Assembly: GCA_963853835.1 (NCBI GenBank)
Contig: OY970820.1
Coordinates: 16,791,373 to 16,855,372 of the forward strand
DNA: 64,000 nt
Direction: 5' to 3'
From: Calendula officinalis
Taxonomy: Eukaryota > Streptophyta > Magnoliopsida > Asterales > Asteraceae
Program-made: the position numbers and the translations under genes
Notes under the pieces: model-generated
What the model saw: only the letters and a program-made list of their open reading frames with translations
Database searches by the model: none
Told to the model about the DNA's origin: nothing
Shown: piece by piece, positions 36,194 through 47,433 of the stretch
How positions within the stretch are numbered: the first letter of the stretch is position 1
Layout of the letters: the number at the start of each line of letters is the position of its first letter

Positions 36194-37034
36194 GCTCCCA
36201 CTTGCGCACGTGATAACATCAAGTAGTTATACAAGCAAAGGTTAGAGTCTAGCAACCCGCCAATGCCCCTAGAAGTACATGAGGAGTTTCATAAAATCTT
36301 TGTTCAAAGTTTTCGAGCAGTTATCCTTTTGTTACTGATACTATGTTGAATTTTAGACAAGGATAAATGTCAATCTAAAATTTCAACGATTCTGTTTCTC
36401 GATCTATATATTGAAGTAGATTACCAAAACCAATCAAGATTCATCTTGATTACCTTTTGGGTGTGGCCACACATACATCTATTCAAATCATCGAGGGGCC
36501 CAGTAGTATCTAATCCACATGCGTGGAGGAACAAATTTTTTGTTGACTGCACGTGTCTATCATATGCTTAATGACAAACCCGATAATGATTGTTATAGCA
36601 GCCTTATTCAGGTCAGCGTTTAACCATATCAAAGTTTGCCCCTCTACATACACAAACCAACTTGCATCTCAAGTCAGAGGATAAGTGACAAAGCCTTTGT
36701 GAGATTCACTTGTGACATAAATCCAGGAAGTGATTTCTCATAGGTTGGGTCAGTCCAATTGTGCATCAATATGAACAACATGTGAGTTTGATTTTATCAT
36801 CCTTAGCCATACTAAGATAATGTCATCAATGCCCTCAGATTTGTCTTAATAATATTCCCATATTATTAATATGACAATGGACAGTTTAGAATATAAAACG
36901 CAGTAAATATTCATGGATATAAACATGCAAATATAGAACACAGTAGATATTCATATAAAAATGATCATATCAAATATATCAATTTATTCCAATAAAAACT
37001 GCTCAATTTTCCATTATCCAAATACTAAAACAAA

Positions 37035-40000
37035 TTACATGAAACTACTAGCTGGTCGAAGTCCAATGTTTCTAGCATGCTCAATATGTTTGGTACATGA
37101 CATTGGCTTCGTGAAAGGGTCAGCTAAGTTGTCATCTGTATGAACTTTGAGCAAGCGTACATCTCCCATTAGGATCGCATCTCTAATGTAGTGAACCTTC
37201 CTCCGGTAATGTCTGGCGCCTTTCTGAACACCAGGTTCGTTGGCAATGATGATAGCACCTGTGTTATCACAGTACATATCCATGGGTCTTTCATTACTGG
37301 GGACAACTCCAAGCCCAGAAATGAATTTCCTCATCCAAACAGCTTCCATTGCAGCTTCAGTAGTTGCAATGTATTCAGCTTCTGTAGAAGACATAGCGAT
37401 AGTGCTCTGCTTCACACTTTTCCAATCAACAGCGCCTCCGTTCAAAACGAAAACATACCCCGTTTGAGATTTGGAATCATCTCTATCAGTCTCAAAACTA
37501 GCGTCAGAATAACAAGTAACGCTTAGCTCATTTTGAGGCTCACCACCATAGACAAGAAACATATCTTTAGTATTCCTAAGATACTTCAGTATGTTCTTAA
37601 CAGCAGTCCAGTGACTCTCACCTGGATTCTGTTGATATCGGCTTGTAAGGTTCTGTGAGAACGCTACATCAGGTCTTGTGCACCGCACAACATACATGAT
37701 AGATCCTACTGCCGAGGCATAGGGGACATCACGCATACGTTTCATCTCATCAGGTGAGGACGGTCCTTGAGTCTTACTCAAGTGTACATTGTGTTGCATA
37801 GGGAGACTTCCACGTTTGGAAGCATCCATTCTAAATCGTTTTAGAATCTTAACAATGTACGCACTTTGACTTAGTCCGATTAACCGCTTTGATCTATCTC
37901 GGTAGATCTTTATACCAAGTATATATGCCGCTTCCCCAAGATCCTTCATAGCGAAGCACTTCCCAAGCCAGGATTTTACATCTTGTAGCATTGGAATGTT
38001 ATTTTCTATGAGTAGTATGTCATCGACATATAGGATTAGAAAGACGACAATGCTCCCACTAGCTCTTACATATACACATGGCTCGTCGGGATTCTGAGTA
38101 AAGCCAAACGTTTTGACTTCCTCGTCGAATCTTTTGTTCCAACTTCTGGATGCTTGCTTTAGTCCATAAATGGACCTTTGAAGCTTACATACTTTCTTTG
38201 GGTGTTTTTTATTAACAAAACCCTCAGGCTGAACCATATAGACATCTTCATCAAGGTGTCCATTCAAGAAAGCAGTTTTAACATCCATTTGCCAAATCTC
38301 ATAGTCATAGTACGCTGCTATGGCTATGACAATCCTAATAGCTCTAACGTCGGCAACAGGCGAGAAGGTTTCATCATAGTCAATCCCGTAGGTTTGAGTG
38401 TAACCTTTTGCTACCAATTGAGCTTTATAGGTGTGTACATTTCCATCCATGTCGGTCTTCTTCTTGAAGATCCACTTGCTACCAACAGTCTTACTGTTAG
38501 GAGGAAGATCAACCAAAGTCCATACTTGGTTATCTTTCATGGATTGCATTTCCGCGTTCATAGCATCAAGCCATTTGTCAGATTCAGAATCTGCTAATGC
38601 AGCTCGATAGTTAGGGGGTTCATTATGATCCCCTAAACTCAGCTCCTCAGCATCAATTTGGAAACCATGTCGTTCAGGTGCATGAGGTGTCCTTGCGGAC
38701 CTTCGAACGGGGACTTCATCATTTTGAGGTGCAACAGGAACAGTTTCATGTTCAACCTCATCTTGATGTTCGCTAGTATCTACAATAGGTTGTGCATCTT
38801 CATCGCTTGGAATCTCGTCAAAGTCGATGGTACTCCCACTTGCTTCTTGTGAAATGAGATTGCTCTCAAGAAACTCAGCATAACGAGCAATAATTACTTT
38901 TTGCTCAGGTGGGTAGTAGAAATAGTAACCCATTGTTTCCTCAGGGTATCCTATAAAGATGCACTTGACAGCTCTGGGTTCAAGTTTGTTCGGTGTGTCT
39001 CGTTTCACGAGAGCCTCACAACCCCAGACCTTCAAGTAAGACAAGTTAGGGACTTTCCCATGCCATATCTCATATGGTGTCTTTTCAACCTTCTTGGTGG
39101 GAACCATATTCAGTATGTGAGCAGCCGATTTGAGTGCATAACCCCAAAAGGATAGAGGCAGAGTTGTAGGACTCATCATCGATCGGACCATGTCAAGCAA
39201 GGTGCGATTTCTCCTCTCCGATACACCATTATGCTGTGGTGTATAAGGGGGAGTGAATTGTGAGACAATCCCACAATTCTTAAGATGGTCTTGAAACTCA
39301 TGGCTCATGTACTCTCCTCCTCGATCAGAACGGAGAACCTTTATCTTCTTGCCGAGTTGATTTTCTACTTCATTTTGGAAAGCTTTGAACATTTCAAAGG
39401 TTTCATGTTTATGTTTAATCAAGTAAACATAACCATAACGACTAAAGTCGTCTGTGAAAGTAATGAAGTAGGTAACACCTTCCCTAGTTCGAGTTCTAAA
39501 AGGGCCACATACATCAGTATGTATGAGTCCAAGTAGATCATTGGCTCTTTCGCCTACATGGGAGAAAGGCTTGCGCGCCATTTTACCAGATATACAAGAA
39601 ACACATTTATCAAATGATTCAGAATCATCTGATTTTATAAGTCCATCCTTTTGTAATTTCAAAACGCGTTTCTTGTTAACGTGGCAAAGGCGACAATGCC
39701 ATAGGAAATTAGAATCCAAGTTCTTCTTGGATTTCTTGTTGCTACATGTATAAATAGAACTACTGTTTGTGATACGATTATGCATGTCAATCTCAAAGAT
39801 ACCATCACGAGGAATAGCATTAAAGTAAAAAACATTATCCTTTGAAACTGAAATACCAAAATCCGTAAAAGTATGAATAAAACCATTATTCCACAAACAA
39901 GAAAGCGATACTATACCCCTAGTAATACTAGGCGCATAGTGACAATTGTCTAATACAATAATTAAACTACTAGGAAGGATTAAATCATAGCTTCCTATAG

Positions 40001-40352
40001 CTTCGACCGGTGCACGCATCCCATTGCCTACGTACAAATCCAAAGCTCCATGGTTTAGCTTTCTACTTCCCCTTAGACCCTGCATGGTATTACAAATGTG
40101 AGTTCCACAACCAGTGTCATATACCCATGATTTCTTAGGGAAAGCATATAGTTCTATTGTGAAGATACCTGATGTGCCAACCTTGTTGGCTTTGTTCTTC
40201 ATCAACTCCGCCAGGTAGGCAGGACAATTCCTCCTCCAATGGCCTGTTTCACCGCAGTGATGGCAAGCAAGCAGGGTGCTCCTTATGAGTAGGTGGGGAA
40301 ACCTTTGGCTTGGGCTTGTAAACTTGCTTTCCCTTGCCATGGCCCTTAGCAA
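37035..40352 (-). CDS. Copia pol polyprotein (zinc knuckle, protease, integrase, RT, RNase H)
   Basis: One uninterrupted frame of about 1105 residues. In order: zinc knuckle CHHCGETGHWRRNC; protease motif YDTGCGTHI; GAG-pre-integrase HCRLCHVNKKR; integrase with DVCGPF, TDDFSRYGY and QHNGVSERRNRT; RT with MDVKTAFLNGHLDEDVYM, YGLKQASRSW and YVDDILL; RNase H with TEAEYIATTEAAMEA and the ADPFTKP tail. All key blocks are visible. The frame overlaps the end of gag in a different phase, so fusion would need a frameshift or is lost. The element's machinery for integration may still be expressed, but gag is damaged. Confidence 0.92.
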   Translation of the reverse strand: MLRAMARESKFTSPSQRFPHLLIRSTLLACHHCGETGHWRRNCPAYLAELMKNKANKVGTSGIFTIELYAFPKKSWVYDTGCGTHICNTMQGLRGSRKLNHGALDLYVGNGMRAPVEAIGSYDLILPSSLIIVLDNCHYAPSITRGIVSLSCLWNNGFIHTFTDFGISVSKDNVFYFNAIPRDGIFEIDMHNRITNSSSIYTCSNKKSKKNLDSNFLWHCRLCHVNKKRVLKLQKDGLIKSDDSESFDKCVSCISGKMARKPFSHVGERANDLLGLIHTDVCGPFRTRTREGVTYFITFTDDFSRYGYVYLIKHKHETFEMFKAFQNEVENQLGKKIKVLRSDRGGEYMSHEFQDHLKNCGIVSQFTPPYTPQHNGVSERRNRTLLDMVRSMMSPTTLPLSFWGYALKSAAHILNMVPTKKVEKTPYEIWHGKVPNLSYLKVWGCEALVKRDTPNKLEPRAVKCIFIGYPEETMGYYFYYPPEQKVIIARYAEFLESNLISQEASGSTIDFDEIPSDEDAQPIVDTSEHQDEVEHETVPVAPQNDEVPVRRSARTPHAPERHGFQIDAEELSLGDHNEPPNYRAALADSESDKWLDAMNAEMQSMKDNQVWTLVDLPPNSKTVGSKWIFKKKTDMDGNVHTYKAQLVAKGYTQTYGIDYDETFSPVADVRAIRIVIAIAAYYDYEIWQMDVKTAFLNGHLDEDVYMVQPEGFVNKKHPKKVCKLQRSIYGLKQASRSWNKRFDEEVKTFGFTQNPDEPCVYVRASGSIVVFLILYVDDILLIENNIPMLQDVKSWLGKCFAMKDLGEAAYILGIKIYRDRSKRLIGLSQSAYIVKILKRFRMDASKRGSLPMQHNVHLSKTQGPSSPDEMKRMRDVPYASAVGSIMYVVRCTRPDVAFSQNLTSRYQQNPGESHWTAVKNILKYLRNTKDMFLVYGGEPQNELSVTCYSDASFETDRDDSKSQTGYVFVLNGGAVDWKSVKQSTIAMSSTEAEYIATTEAAMEAVWMRKFISGLGVVPSNERPMDMYCDNTGAIIIANEPGVQKGARHYRRKVHYIRDAILMGDVRLLKVHTDDNLADPFTKPMSCTKHIEHARNIGLRPASSFM

Positions 40353-41202
40353 CTACTTGCGGTTTCGGTTTTGGATCTTCCCTTGCCTTATAGCAAGGAC
40401 AGTAGGGGCCGGAGTTTTCTTGGGTAGGCTTGCTTCCGTTTGTTTCAGCATAGCATGTAATTCGGCGAATGTCTTCCCCATACTATGCATATGATAAGTC
40501 ATGACAAACGGTGCAAAATCCTTATTGAGGGACGTTAGAATCAAGCTAATCCCAAGGATGTGCGGCATAGCGTAACCAAGCTTCTCCATTTGGTCTAAGT
40601 AGCTCTTCATCTTCAAGAAATAAGAGCTAACAGACTGTCCCTCCTCCTGCTTGCAAGCGTGGAAGGCTTTGACAGTGTCAAAGAGTTCCTGCTCGGCTTG
40701 CTTTTGATACATGGCTTGTAGTTCACGCATCAATCTCGGGAATCATGCTCACTAGCATAAGCGCGGCGACCTCTTGTTGTTCGTTAAACCTCTTGGTATA
40801 GGTCGTACGAACAGCAGCGGTGGCGGTAGCAGCAGGGGCAGGGGTGTCAAAGAGTTCCTGCTCGGCTTGCTTTTGATACATGGCTTGTAGTTCACGCATC
40901 ATATCAAATGCAGTGAGGTCCTCGAGATTCTTTTGAATCTTGGGAATCATGCTCACTAGCATAAGCGCGGCGACCTCTTGTTGTTCATTAAACCTCTTGG
41001 TATAGGTCGTACGAACAGCAGCGGTGGCGGTAGCAGCAGGGGCAGGGGGCAGCGCCTCCTCCAAATGGTGGTACTTGTGCTCGGCCCTAAGGACAATCCT
41101 TAGGTTTCGAGACCAGTCCACAAAGTTCGTTCCATCAAGTTTCTCTTTTTCGAGAACGGAACGAATGGTGGTGTGTGTTAAGGTTTGATTGTTTGAAGTC
41201 AT
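40353..41202 (-). pseudogene. Gag of the inner copia element, broken by an internal tandem duplication
   Basis: Gag starts at ATG 41202 (MTSNNQTLTHTTIRSVLEKE). Copies 40844-41047 and 40675-40843 are a tandem duplication, the second lacking about 35 bases. The duplicated copy shifts the frame, ending the first reading at about 40723, while the rest continues in the frame 40733-40353. The pieces match the UBN2-type gag of plant copia elements (CKQEEGQSVSSYFLKMKSYL). Confidence 0.85.
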
Positions 41203-42939
41203 CTACAAAATTACAAAGTTCATTAATTAGTATTTTCAATAATAATGTCTTTTAATAAATTAACTACCCAATTAATGTTAATTAAAAGCTAAGATCCCAT
41301 TGAGCTTCTATCATCGCATCAGTTGATCTGCTAGAGATGATAGATCCAATAGGTAGGTGACGATCAACAATTGCATTACAAATGCAACTCTTAGAGGTAT
41401 GGGACTTCATGGCACCTAGTGAACAAGCATCTAGGGTCAAGTGGCATGTTTGTCGCATCTTCGCCTCGAGTCAAGGTCTCACCGTTAACTTGATTAAGTC
41501 ATCCAATGTGAAATCTTGTCAAAATAAATCTAGGTCTCACCGTAGAGAATAATGACCTCGGATCTAAATTCAAACCACGTCTCACGTGAATTCAAAAATA
41601 GAAGCAAGTGATTATCAACCGATTGGACGGCGTGACTTAAATTTTAGGTATGTTTAAATTTTAATTGATAAAATTTTATTAAGATATGAATGAATCATGT
41701 ACTTCCTTCATACCACTTCATAAGTCTTGTAATAAACGGTAAAAACTTTTAGCGATTATTAAGTGATAAGTTTCAAATCATATGTAAACTTAGTTTAATC
41801 TCAAAACGATTTTAGATTAAAGGTTTAATCATCAATGATTAACTAGTAATCATCGATGATTAAGGGTTTGAATGTTTTAATGTTTGTGTCTAAAAACCAT
41901 TTTTAATTGTTTTACTACTTGTATCTAATAGAAAAGAAAAACAACCACAAACAAAGAATAAAACATGCAACAAATTTTGTGCAAACCTCGACCGATGAAA
42001 TCCTAGGTTCGGTCACGTGAGTCATCACGACGGACCGAAGGGTCAAACTAGGGGACGGGCCAACATGAACCCAAACGGGCCTACATAAACCCAATGGGCT
42101 CCCACTTGCTCCAAGACATTCTTAAGCAAGTAGAACCCAAAATTGTGAAAAAGTGTAATCTGCCAGAAAATTCCAGCAGACTTTGAAGCCCGAAAAGTCA
42201 CTGAAGGAGTCTTCTTTGGTCTTCCCGGCCTTTTGGAAAGTTGTAGCCCACGACTTTGCAAGCATTTTAGGCTTTTGAATCGCCCAAAACGGAGTCCGTA
42301 TGCCTCTGGAAAACCTGTTTTCGTACAGCCCTCGCTTTTGTGACGGAAATTTGTTGTTTTCTTCATTAGTCTTCAATATTTTTTGTCAACAATTTACAAT
42401 AAAAAGATAAAATAAATACACTCTATTCTATTACTTTTAAATTACAAATTGCCCCAAAAATGGCACCAAAATAAAAGAAAATTAAATGAAACAAATTACA
42501 ACAATTAAGCCAAAAAAAAAACAAGGCTTTTCCCAAACAACCAAACATCAACCACATTCATTCACAAATGGTCTAGGCTTTCATCGGTTTGCACAAACAA
42601 GCAACAATTGACAAGGCTTTCGCTTGGGATATGGCAAAAATACATGTTTTGCCATATCAACAAAATGGAATTAAAAATTAAATTCCAAGCCAAATAATCA
42701 AAAAAACAATAACAAGATTAATTTTTTGATATGATTTTGTAACAAGTGACAATAGGGTTCCAAAAATACCATATTTTAACCCATATTTTTATAAAAATCC
42801 GAAAATTAAATTAAAAAACCCGTAGGGTTTTTGTGTTTGGTCCGATCGGAATTTTAAAAAACACAAAAATGATTGGTTTTTGCCACTTTTCACAAAATCT
42901 AGCTAATTATATGATTAATATAATGACTCGTGATACCAC
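41203..42939. other. 5' untranslated/internal region of the inner copia element
   Basis: No coding sequence supported. Extends from the primer site beside the 5' LTR to the gag start; includes CA-rich and AT-rich stretches. Confidence 0.6.
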
Positions 42940-43588
42940 TAATGGTGATTTTCGGTTAAAACAAGAACCAAAACGCAGCGGAAATATTTAATCACCATGA
43001 ACGGATCTTGATATCAATCATACAATTAAACTATAAGAAAATCAAAGAGAATGATATAAGAATTCATACCCTAGTTGCCTTTGATTATTGTGTATTCGGA
43101 TGGAGTTGGTGATGGATTGAAACCAAGTATTCAATTAGAATACCTCTAAAAGAAAGTCCACACAACACTTCAAGAACACCAAAGGAGGATGCTAGTCCTT
43201 GATTCTTGAGAGCAAATGGAAGCAAAAGATGGGATGTATTGTGTGTGTGTGTGCCGTGAATTCACAAGGCAAGGGAGGGAGTTTATGGAGTCATTTACAC
43301 TCCATAATGGTGCCTTAATTCCCATTAATGATTTCCATAAACCATTGACCAATATTTACACACAAGTCCTTATCTTTTGTTCCTTCTAGTTTGCTCACAT
43401 TAAGGTTTCAATATTAACATTTAATATTAAACTTATATATAAGCATGTAGCTTATATTAATATATAATGCAATTACCCTAATTACACTATATATCTTATG
43501 GTGCTAAGTGTTTAAGTGTGTGACCCTTTAGGCTCACAAACTACTAGCCATATAACTATATGTTATACACGTGAAGCATATTCCAACA
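42940..43588 (-). repeat. 5' LTR of the inner copia element
   Basis: Partner of 35547-36193; the primer site lies on its left side (minus-strand orientation). Confidence 0.93.
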
Positions 43589-45476
43589 CTTTTATTAATT
43601 TCTTTTCATTGCAATCCCTTATAAAGTGAAATCTAATTTCAATGTGTTTTGTTTTAGAATGTTTTACTGGATTATTCACAATACTGATTGCACTTTGATT
43701 ATCTATAAAAATTGGAGTTTTAAGTATAGAGATACCAAAGTCTAGGAGTTGATTTTGAATCCACAGTACTTGAGCACATCAGGCAGATGCAGCTACATAC
43801 TCTGCTTCAGCAGTTGAAGTTGAAACATTGGTTTGTTTCTTGCATTGCCATGACACCAACCTTGATCCAAAGAATTGACATCCACCAATAGTAGATTTTC
43901 TATCTTGGCATTCACCACCATAGTCACTGTCTGTGTAGGGTATGAGTTCAAATGGTGATGCATGTGGATACCAAAGACCAAGTGAGGGTTTTCCTTTCAG
44001 GTATCTGAAGATTCTTTTGACTGCTTGTAAATGTAACTCTTTTGGTTTTGCTTGATATCTGGCACATACACACACACTATACATTATGTCAGGTCTTGAT
44101 GCAGTTAAGTACATCAAAGATCCTATCATTGATCTGTAAAGGTGCTCATCTACATCCTCCCCCTCAACATCAGGATGTAGGTGTTTGTGAGTTTCCATTG
44201 GAGTGCTTGTACTTTTGCAATCTTTCATTGAAAACTTCTCTAAGATATCTCTGACATATTTTGATTGATTGATCAAAATACCATCTGATTTCTGATTGAT
44301 TTGGAGTCCAAGAAAGAAATTCATTGGACCCATTGAACTCATCTTGAACTTGATCTGCATCAGTTCTTCAAATTCTTTGCACAATTTATCATTTGTTGAT
44401 CCAAAGATGATATCATCTACATATATTTAGACCAGTAGTATATCATCTTTGACCTTCCTTGTGAATAATGTCTTGTCAATGGTACCTCTCTTGAAATTGT
44501 TCTTCAGTAGGTACGAGGACAATGTGTCATACCAAGCTCTAGGTGCCTGATGAAGGCCATAAAGAGCTTTGTCTAGTTTGAACACATAGTCATCATGTTC
44601 TGGATCTTCAAAGCCTGGAGGTTGACATACATATACTTCTTCTTCTATTTTTCCATACAGGAAAGCACTTTTTACATCCATTTGGTAGACTTTGATTCTT
44701 TTGTATGAAGCATATGCTAGAAATATTCTGATTGCTTCAATTCTGGCAACTGGTGCATATACTTCATCATAATCAATCCCTTATTCTTGTGTGTAACCTT
44801 GGGCTACAAGCCTTGCTTTGTTTTTTATCACTATACCTCTTTCATCTTTCTTGTTTCTGAAGATCCATCTGGTTCCAATGGGTCTTTTTCCTTTTGGAAG
44901 AGGGACAAGTGTCCATACAGCTTGTAGTTTAAATTGAAGAAGTTCTTCTTGCATTGCTATTATCCAGTTTGAGTCTTTCATAGCTTGTTGAATCTTCTTA
45001 GGTTCTTCCTGTGACAGAAAACATTCATACATGCATTCATTAGATATTAGACTAATATTACAAACATTTGAATTTAATGCAGAATTAAATTTGCTTCTTG
45101 TTTGCATGGATGAATTGACATCACTTAGGACTAGGTCCAAAGGATGATTCTTTTCAGTTCTGGTTCCAGGGATTTTGTCAACAGATAATTGAGAGTCTAA
45201 GTTTGATTCATTTGATTCAGGGATTTGTGCATCTATCCCTGTTTCTTCTTGATTGTTTTCATTTTGTGGGGATTCATCATTACTACTGGTATCAGTAGTA
45301 ACGTTCTCTTCATTAACTTCAGGAGTATCACAAGTTTCAAAATTTTTTGATGATATTTGTACAAAATTTTAGTCCTCTGAGTCATTTAGCTACTGTGAAA
45401 ATTTGAATAAAAACTAGTGTACGGTTTGAAAGTTATAGCCGTTCCCGCGAAAGTGATGTGTGCTGTTTAGTTCTCT

Positions 45477-46388
45477 TTATATTATGATTAGCCTTCCAGT
45501 TCTTTTAAGAAACCTCTTTGTCCTTAAGCTTAGCATGGCCATCTGCCATTTAATATCCATCTCTTCCAAATCATCAGGATTGAGTTGTTCTAAATCCTCA
45601 CTAATCAATGCAGTATGCACATGACTAGTGAAGAAAGATTCTCTGGCTAAATCTTCGGTTCCTGCATTCTTCATAGCCTCCTGACCTGTTCCTGTATTTG
45701 ACAAAAAAGCAGCATTGTTTGAAGATAGATTTGGAGTTTTAGTACTTACCTCAGATTCAAACACTCTCAGTTCATTGTAGAGTTCATCAAGTTCTTTTTC
45801 TTCTAGTGCATCTCCTTGTCTATATATCACAGTGTACATAGACCATTCTTCACCTAGAGACCTGAGAAACTTTCTGATGACATCATCATTGTCTGGTTTA
45901 TAACCAACTTGATTTAGTTCACCAATGAGTTTGTTGAACCGATCAAATACTTGAGACAATGATTCATTCTTTTGTCCTTTGAAGTTTTCAAAGTCTTGTT
46001 TCAGAACAGACTTCATGTTTCTTTTTGTGCTCTTTGTACCAACAAACCTCTTTTCCAAAGCCTGCCATAGTTTCTTTGCATCATCATATTCAACAAAGAG
46101 ATGTTGATAGTCGTTTGGAATGGCAAGCAAAAGAGTACTTAGAGCTTTGAGTTCAATTCCTCTGTCTTTCTTTTCCTTTTCACACTTAAGTTTGTCTGCT
46201 TCAGTTAATGAACTTGATGCTTGAGTCTGAATGGTTTTGTTGCCTTCAACAACAACTTCCCACATGGAATAATCAGTAATAAGCATATACTGCTTGATTC
46301 TGTTTTTCCACATCCCAAAGTTATTGGGAGTGAGAATGGGAATTTTGTTTGCTTGAGTACTTTCATTGTTATCAGACATGATTAACAA
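45477..46388 (-). CDS. Gag of the outer copia element (UBN2 type), C-terminally truncated
   Basis: 303 residues with LTPNNFGMWKNRIKQYML, LWQALEKRFVGTKSTKRNMK and NPDDLEEMDIKWQMAMLSLR, typical of UBN2 gag. It stops after RTKRFLKRTGR, where related elements continue to a CCHC knuckle; the knuckle, protease and integrase are deleted. It starts 75 bases inside the 5' LTR's primer-site side. Confidence 0.88.
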   Translation of the reverse strand: MLIMSDNNESTQANKIPILTPNNFGMWKNRIKQYMLITDYSMWEVVVEGNKTIQTQASSSLTEADKLKCEKEKKDRGIELKALSTLLLAIPNDYQHLFVEYDDAKKLWQALEKRFVGTKSTKRNMKSVLKQDFENFKGQKNESLSQVFDRFNKLIGELNQVGYKPDNDDVIRKFLRSLGEEWSMYTVIYRQGDALEEKELDELYNELRVFESEVSTKTPNLSSNNAAFLSNTGTGQEAMKNAGTEDLARESFFTSHVHTALISEDLEQLNPDDLEEMDIKWQMAMLSLRTKRFLKRTGRLIII

Positions 46389-46440
46389 TTTTAAGATCGA
46401 AAGTATGAAACTTTTTGCTGTTCTTAATTCGTAGATCTAG

Positions 46441-46461
46441 AACCGTAATGCTCTGATACCA
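46441..46461 (-). other. Primer binding site of the outer copia element
   Basis: TGGTATCAGAGC on the minus strand, two bases from the 5' LTR; matches the 3' end of initiator tRNA-Met as in most plant copia elements. Confidence 0.85.
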
Positions 46462-46463
46462 CT

Positions 46464-46925
46464 TGTCAGGATCGAATAACCAAACAAGTTATTATAAACC
46501 CAGATCTACTTAACACAAGAAGTTACAGCGGATTAACACTTATGTTATTAGATTAAGAACAATGTAAACTGGAATCGAATAAGAATAAAACGAAGAACAC
46601 AGTTTATCACAAAAAGCTTCAATGTATTAATTCGTTCGATCAATACACGTATGTTTACAATTCATAAGGAACTATATATAATAGTCCTTGAAGCCTAACT
46701 TATTAACCTGGTTATTCTAGGAATCGATTACAATTGAATTACATAAAGATTTACATTCTATAACTAACTCTACTAAAATCTCGAACACGATCAGCTCTAA
46801 ATATAACATCAGTAGTAAACTTGATCGTCAGTAGTATTTGCCTTTAGCAGTAGTAAATCGAGATCAGTAGTAACTTCCTTCAGTAGTAATCCAATCTTCA
46901 GTAGTAGATCCTTTATGTTCCAACA
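46464..46925 (-). repeat. 5' LTR of the outer copia element
   Basis: Partner of 30798-31259 with the same six-copy TACTACTG array in U3. Confidence 0.93.
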
Positions 46926-47030
46926 AAATTATCATGAGATCATAGCCTTATAGGGATAAATCAATAATAATAATGACAAATGATATTTCTTGCTACCTTT
47001 TCTTCCTATCCATATTCCTAGGGCTGTCAA

Positions 47031-47426
47031 AACCTGACACGACACGACAAAAATACACGAAACGAAACGAAATTGACACGAAACTGAAATTTGAATTCGT
47101 GTTCGTGTCGTGTTCGTGTTGTGTAAAACCAACACGAAGTCGTGTCGTGTTAGTGTTCAGAGATTAACACGAAATTGACACGATAGTTATGGTTTTGTCG
47201 TGTTTGTCGTGTTTTTCGTGTTTGTCGTGTTTTTAGTATGTAATAAGTAAGAAATTTGTTATTTATTTTGTGTTGTCGTGTTTATCGTTTTTTAATCGTG
47301 TCGTGTTCGTGTTACCATAATAAAACACGACTTCGTGTCGTGTTGTTTTCGTGTTGAATGAATTTGTGTTGTGTCGTGTCGTGTCGTATTATCCAGAAAC
47401 ACGAAATGATAACACGATTTGACAGC
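47031..47426. mobile_element. hAT-like MITE rich in ACACGA repeats, 396 bp
   Basis: Ends GCTGTCAAA (left) and its inverse TTTGACAGC (right) with ATTCCTA on both flanks (47024-47030, 47427-47433). The interior is built of ACACGA/TCGTGT words on both halves, giving a strong foldback. Duplication of 7-9 bases fits hAT. Confidence 0.7.
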
Positions 47427-47433
47427 ATTCCTA

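Larger units (their letters stand above)
35547..43588 (-). mobile_element. Inner (nested) Ty1/copia retrotransposon, 8.0 kb
   Basis: LTRs 35547-36193 and 42940-43588 differ at about five bases plus one GT unit. The five-base duplication CTTTT (35542-35546, 43589-43593) is exact, and removing the insert restores the outer RNase H frame. On the minus strand the LTR runs TGTTGG...CCATTA, so the end is TA rather than CA. Primer site TGGTATCACGAGTC lies next to the 5' LTR (42938 leftward) and a purine tract AAGTGGGAGC next to the 3' LTR (36194-36203). Confidence 0.92.
35450..45372 (-). pseudogene. Pol remnant (RT and RNase H) of the outer copia element
   Basis: RT starts in the 45140-44781 frame and continues at 44681-44427 and 44384-43779. 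Seen are RWIFRNKKDERG, MDVKSAFLYGKIEEEVYVC, LYGLHQAPRAWYD, YVDD and, for RNase H, TAEAEYVAAS. In-frame stops fall at 44781-44783, 44427-44429 and 43779-43781. The RNase H end lies on the other side of the nested element, at about 35541-35450 (HTDDQLADLFTKAF). No integrase or protease is present between gag and RT. Confidence 0.85.
30798..46925 (-). mobile_element. Outer Ty1/copia retrotransposon with env-like region, interrupted by a nested element
   Basis: Two 462-base LTRs (30798-31259 and 46464-46925), both TG...CA, are flanked by a perfect five-base duplication AAATT (30793-30797, 46926-46930). On the minus strand the order is 5' LTR, primer site, gag, RT/RNase H, env-like region, polypurine tract, 3' LTR. 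The LTRs differ at about seven bases, so it is older than its insert. The zinc knuckle, protease and integrase are missing. An extra region after pol is the mark of Sireviruses among copia elements; assignment to that group is inference. Without the insert it would be about 8.1 kb. Confidence 0.9.
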
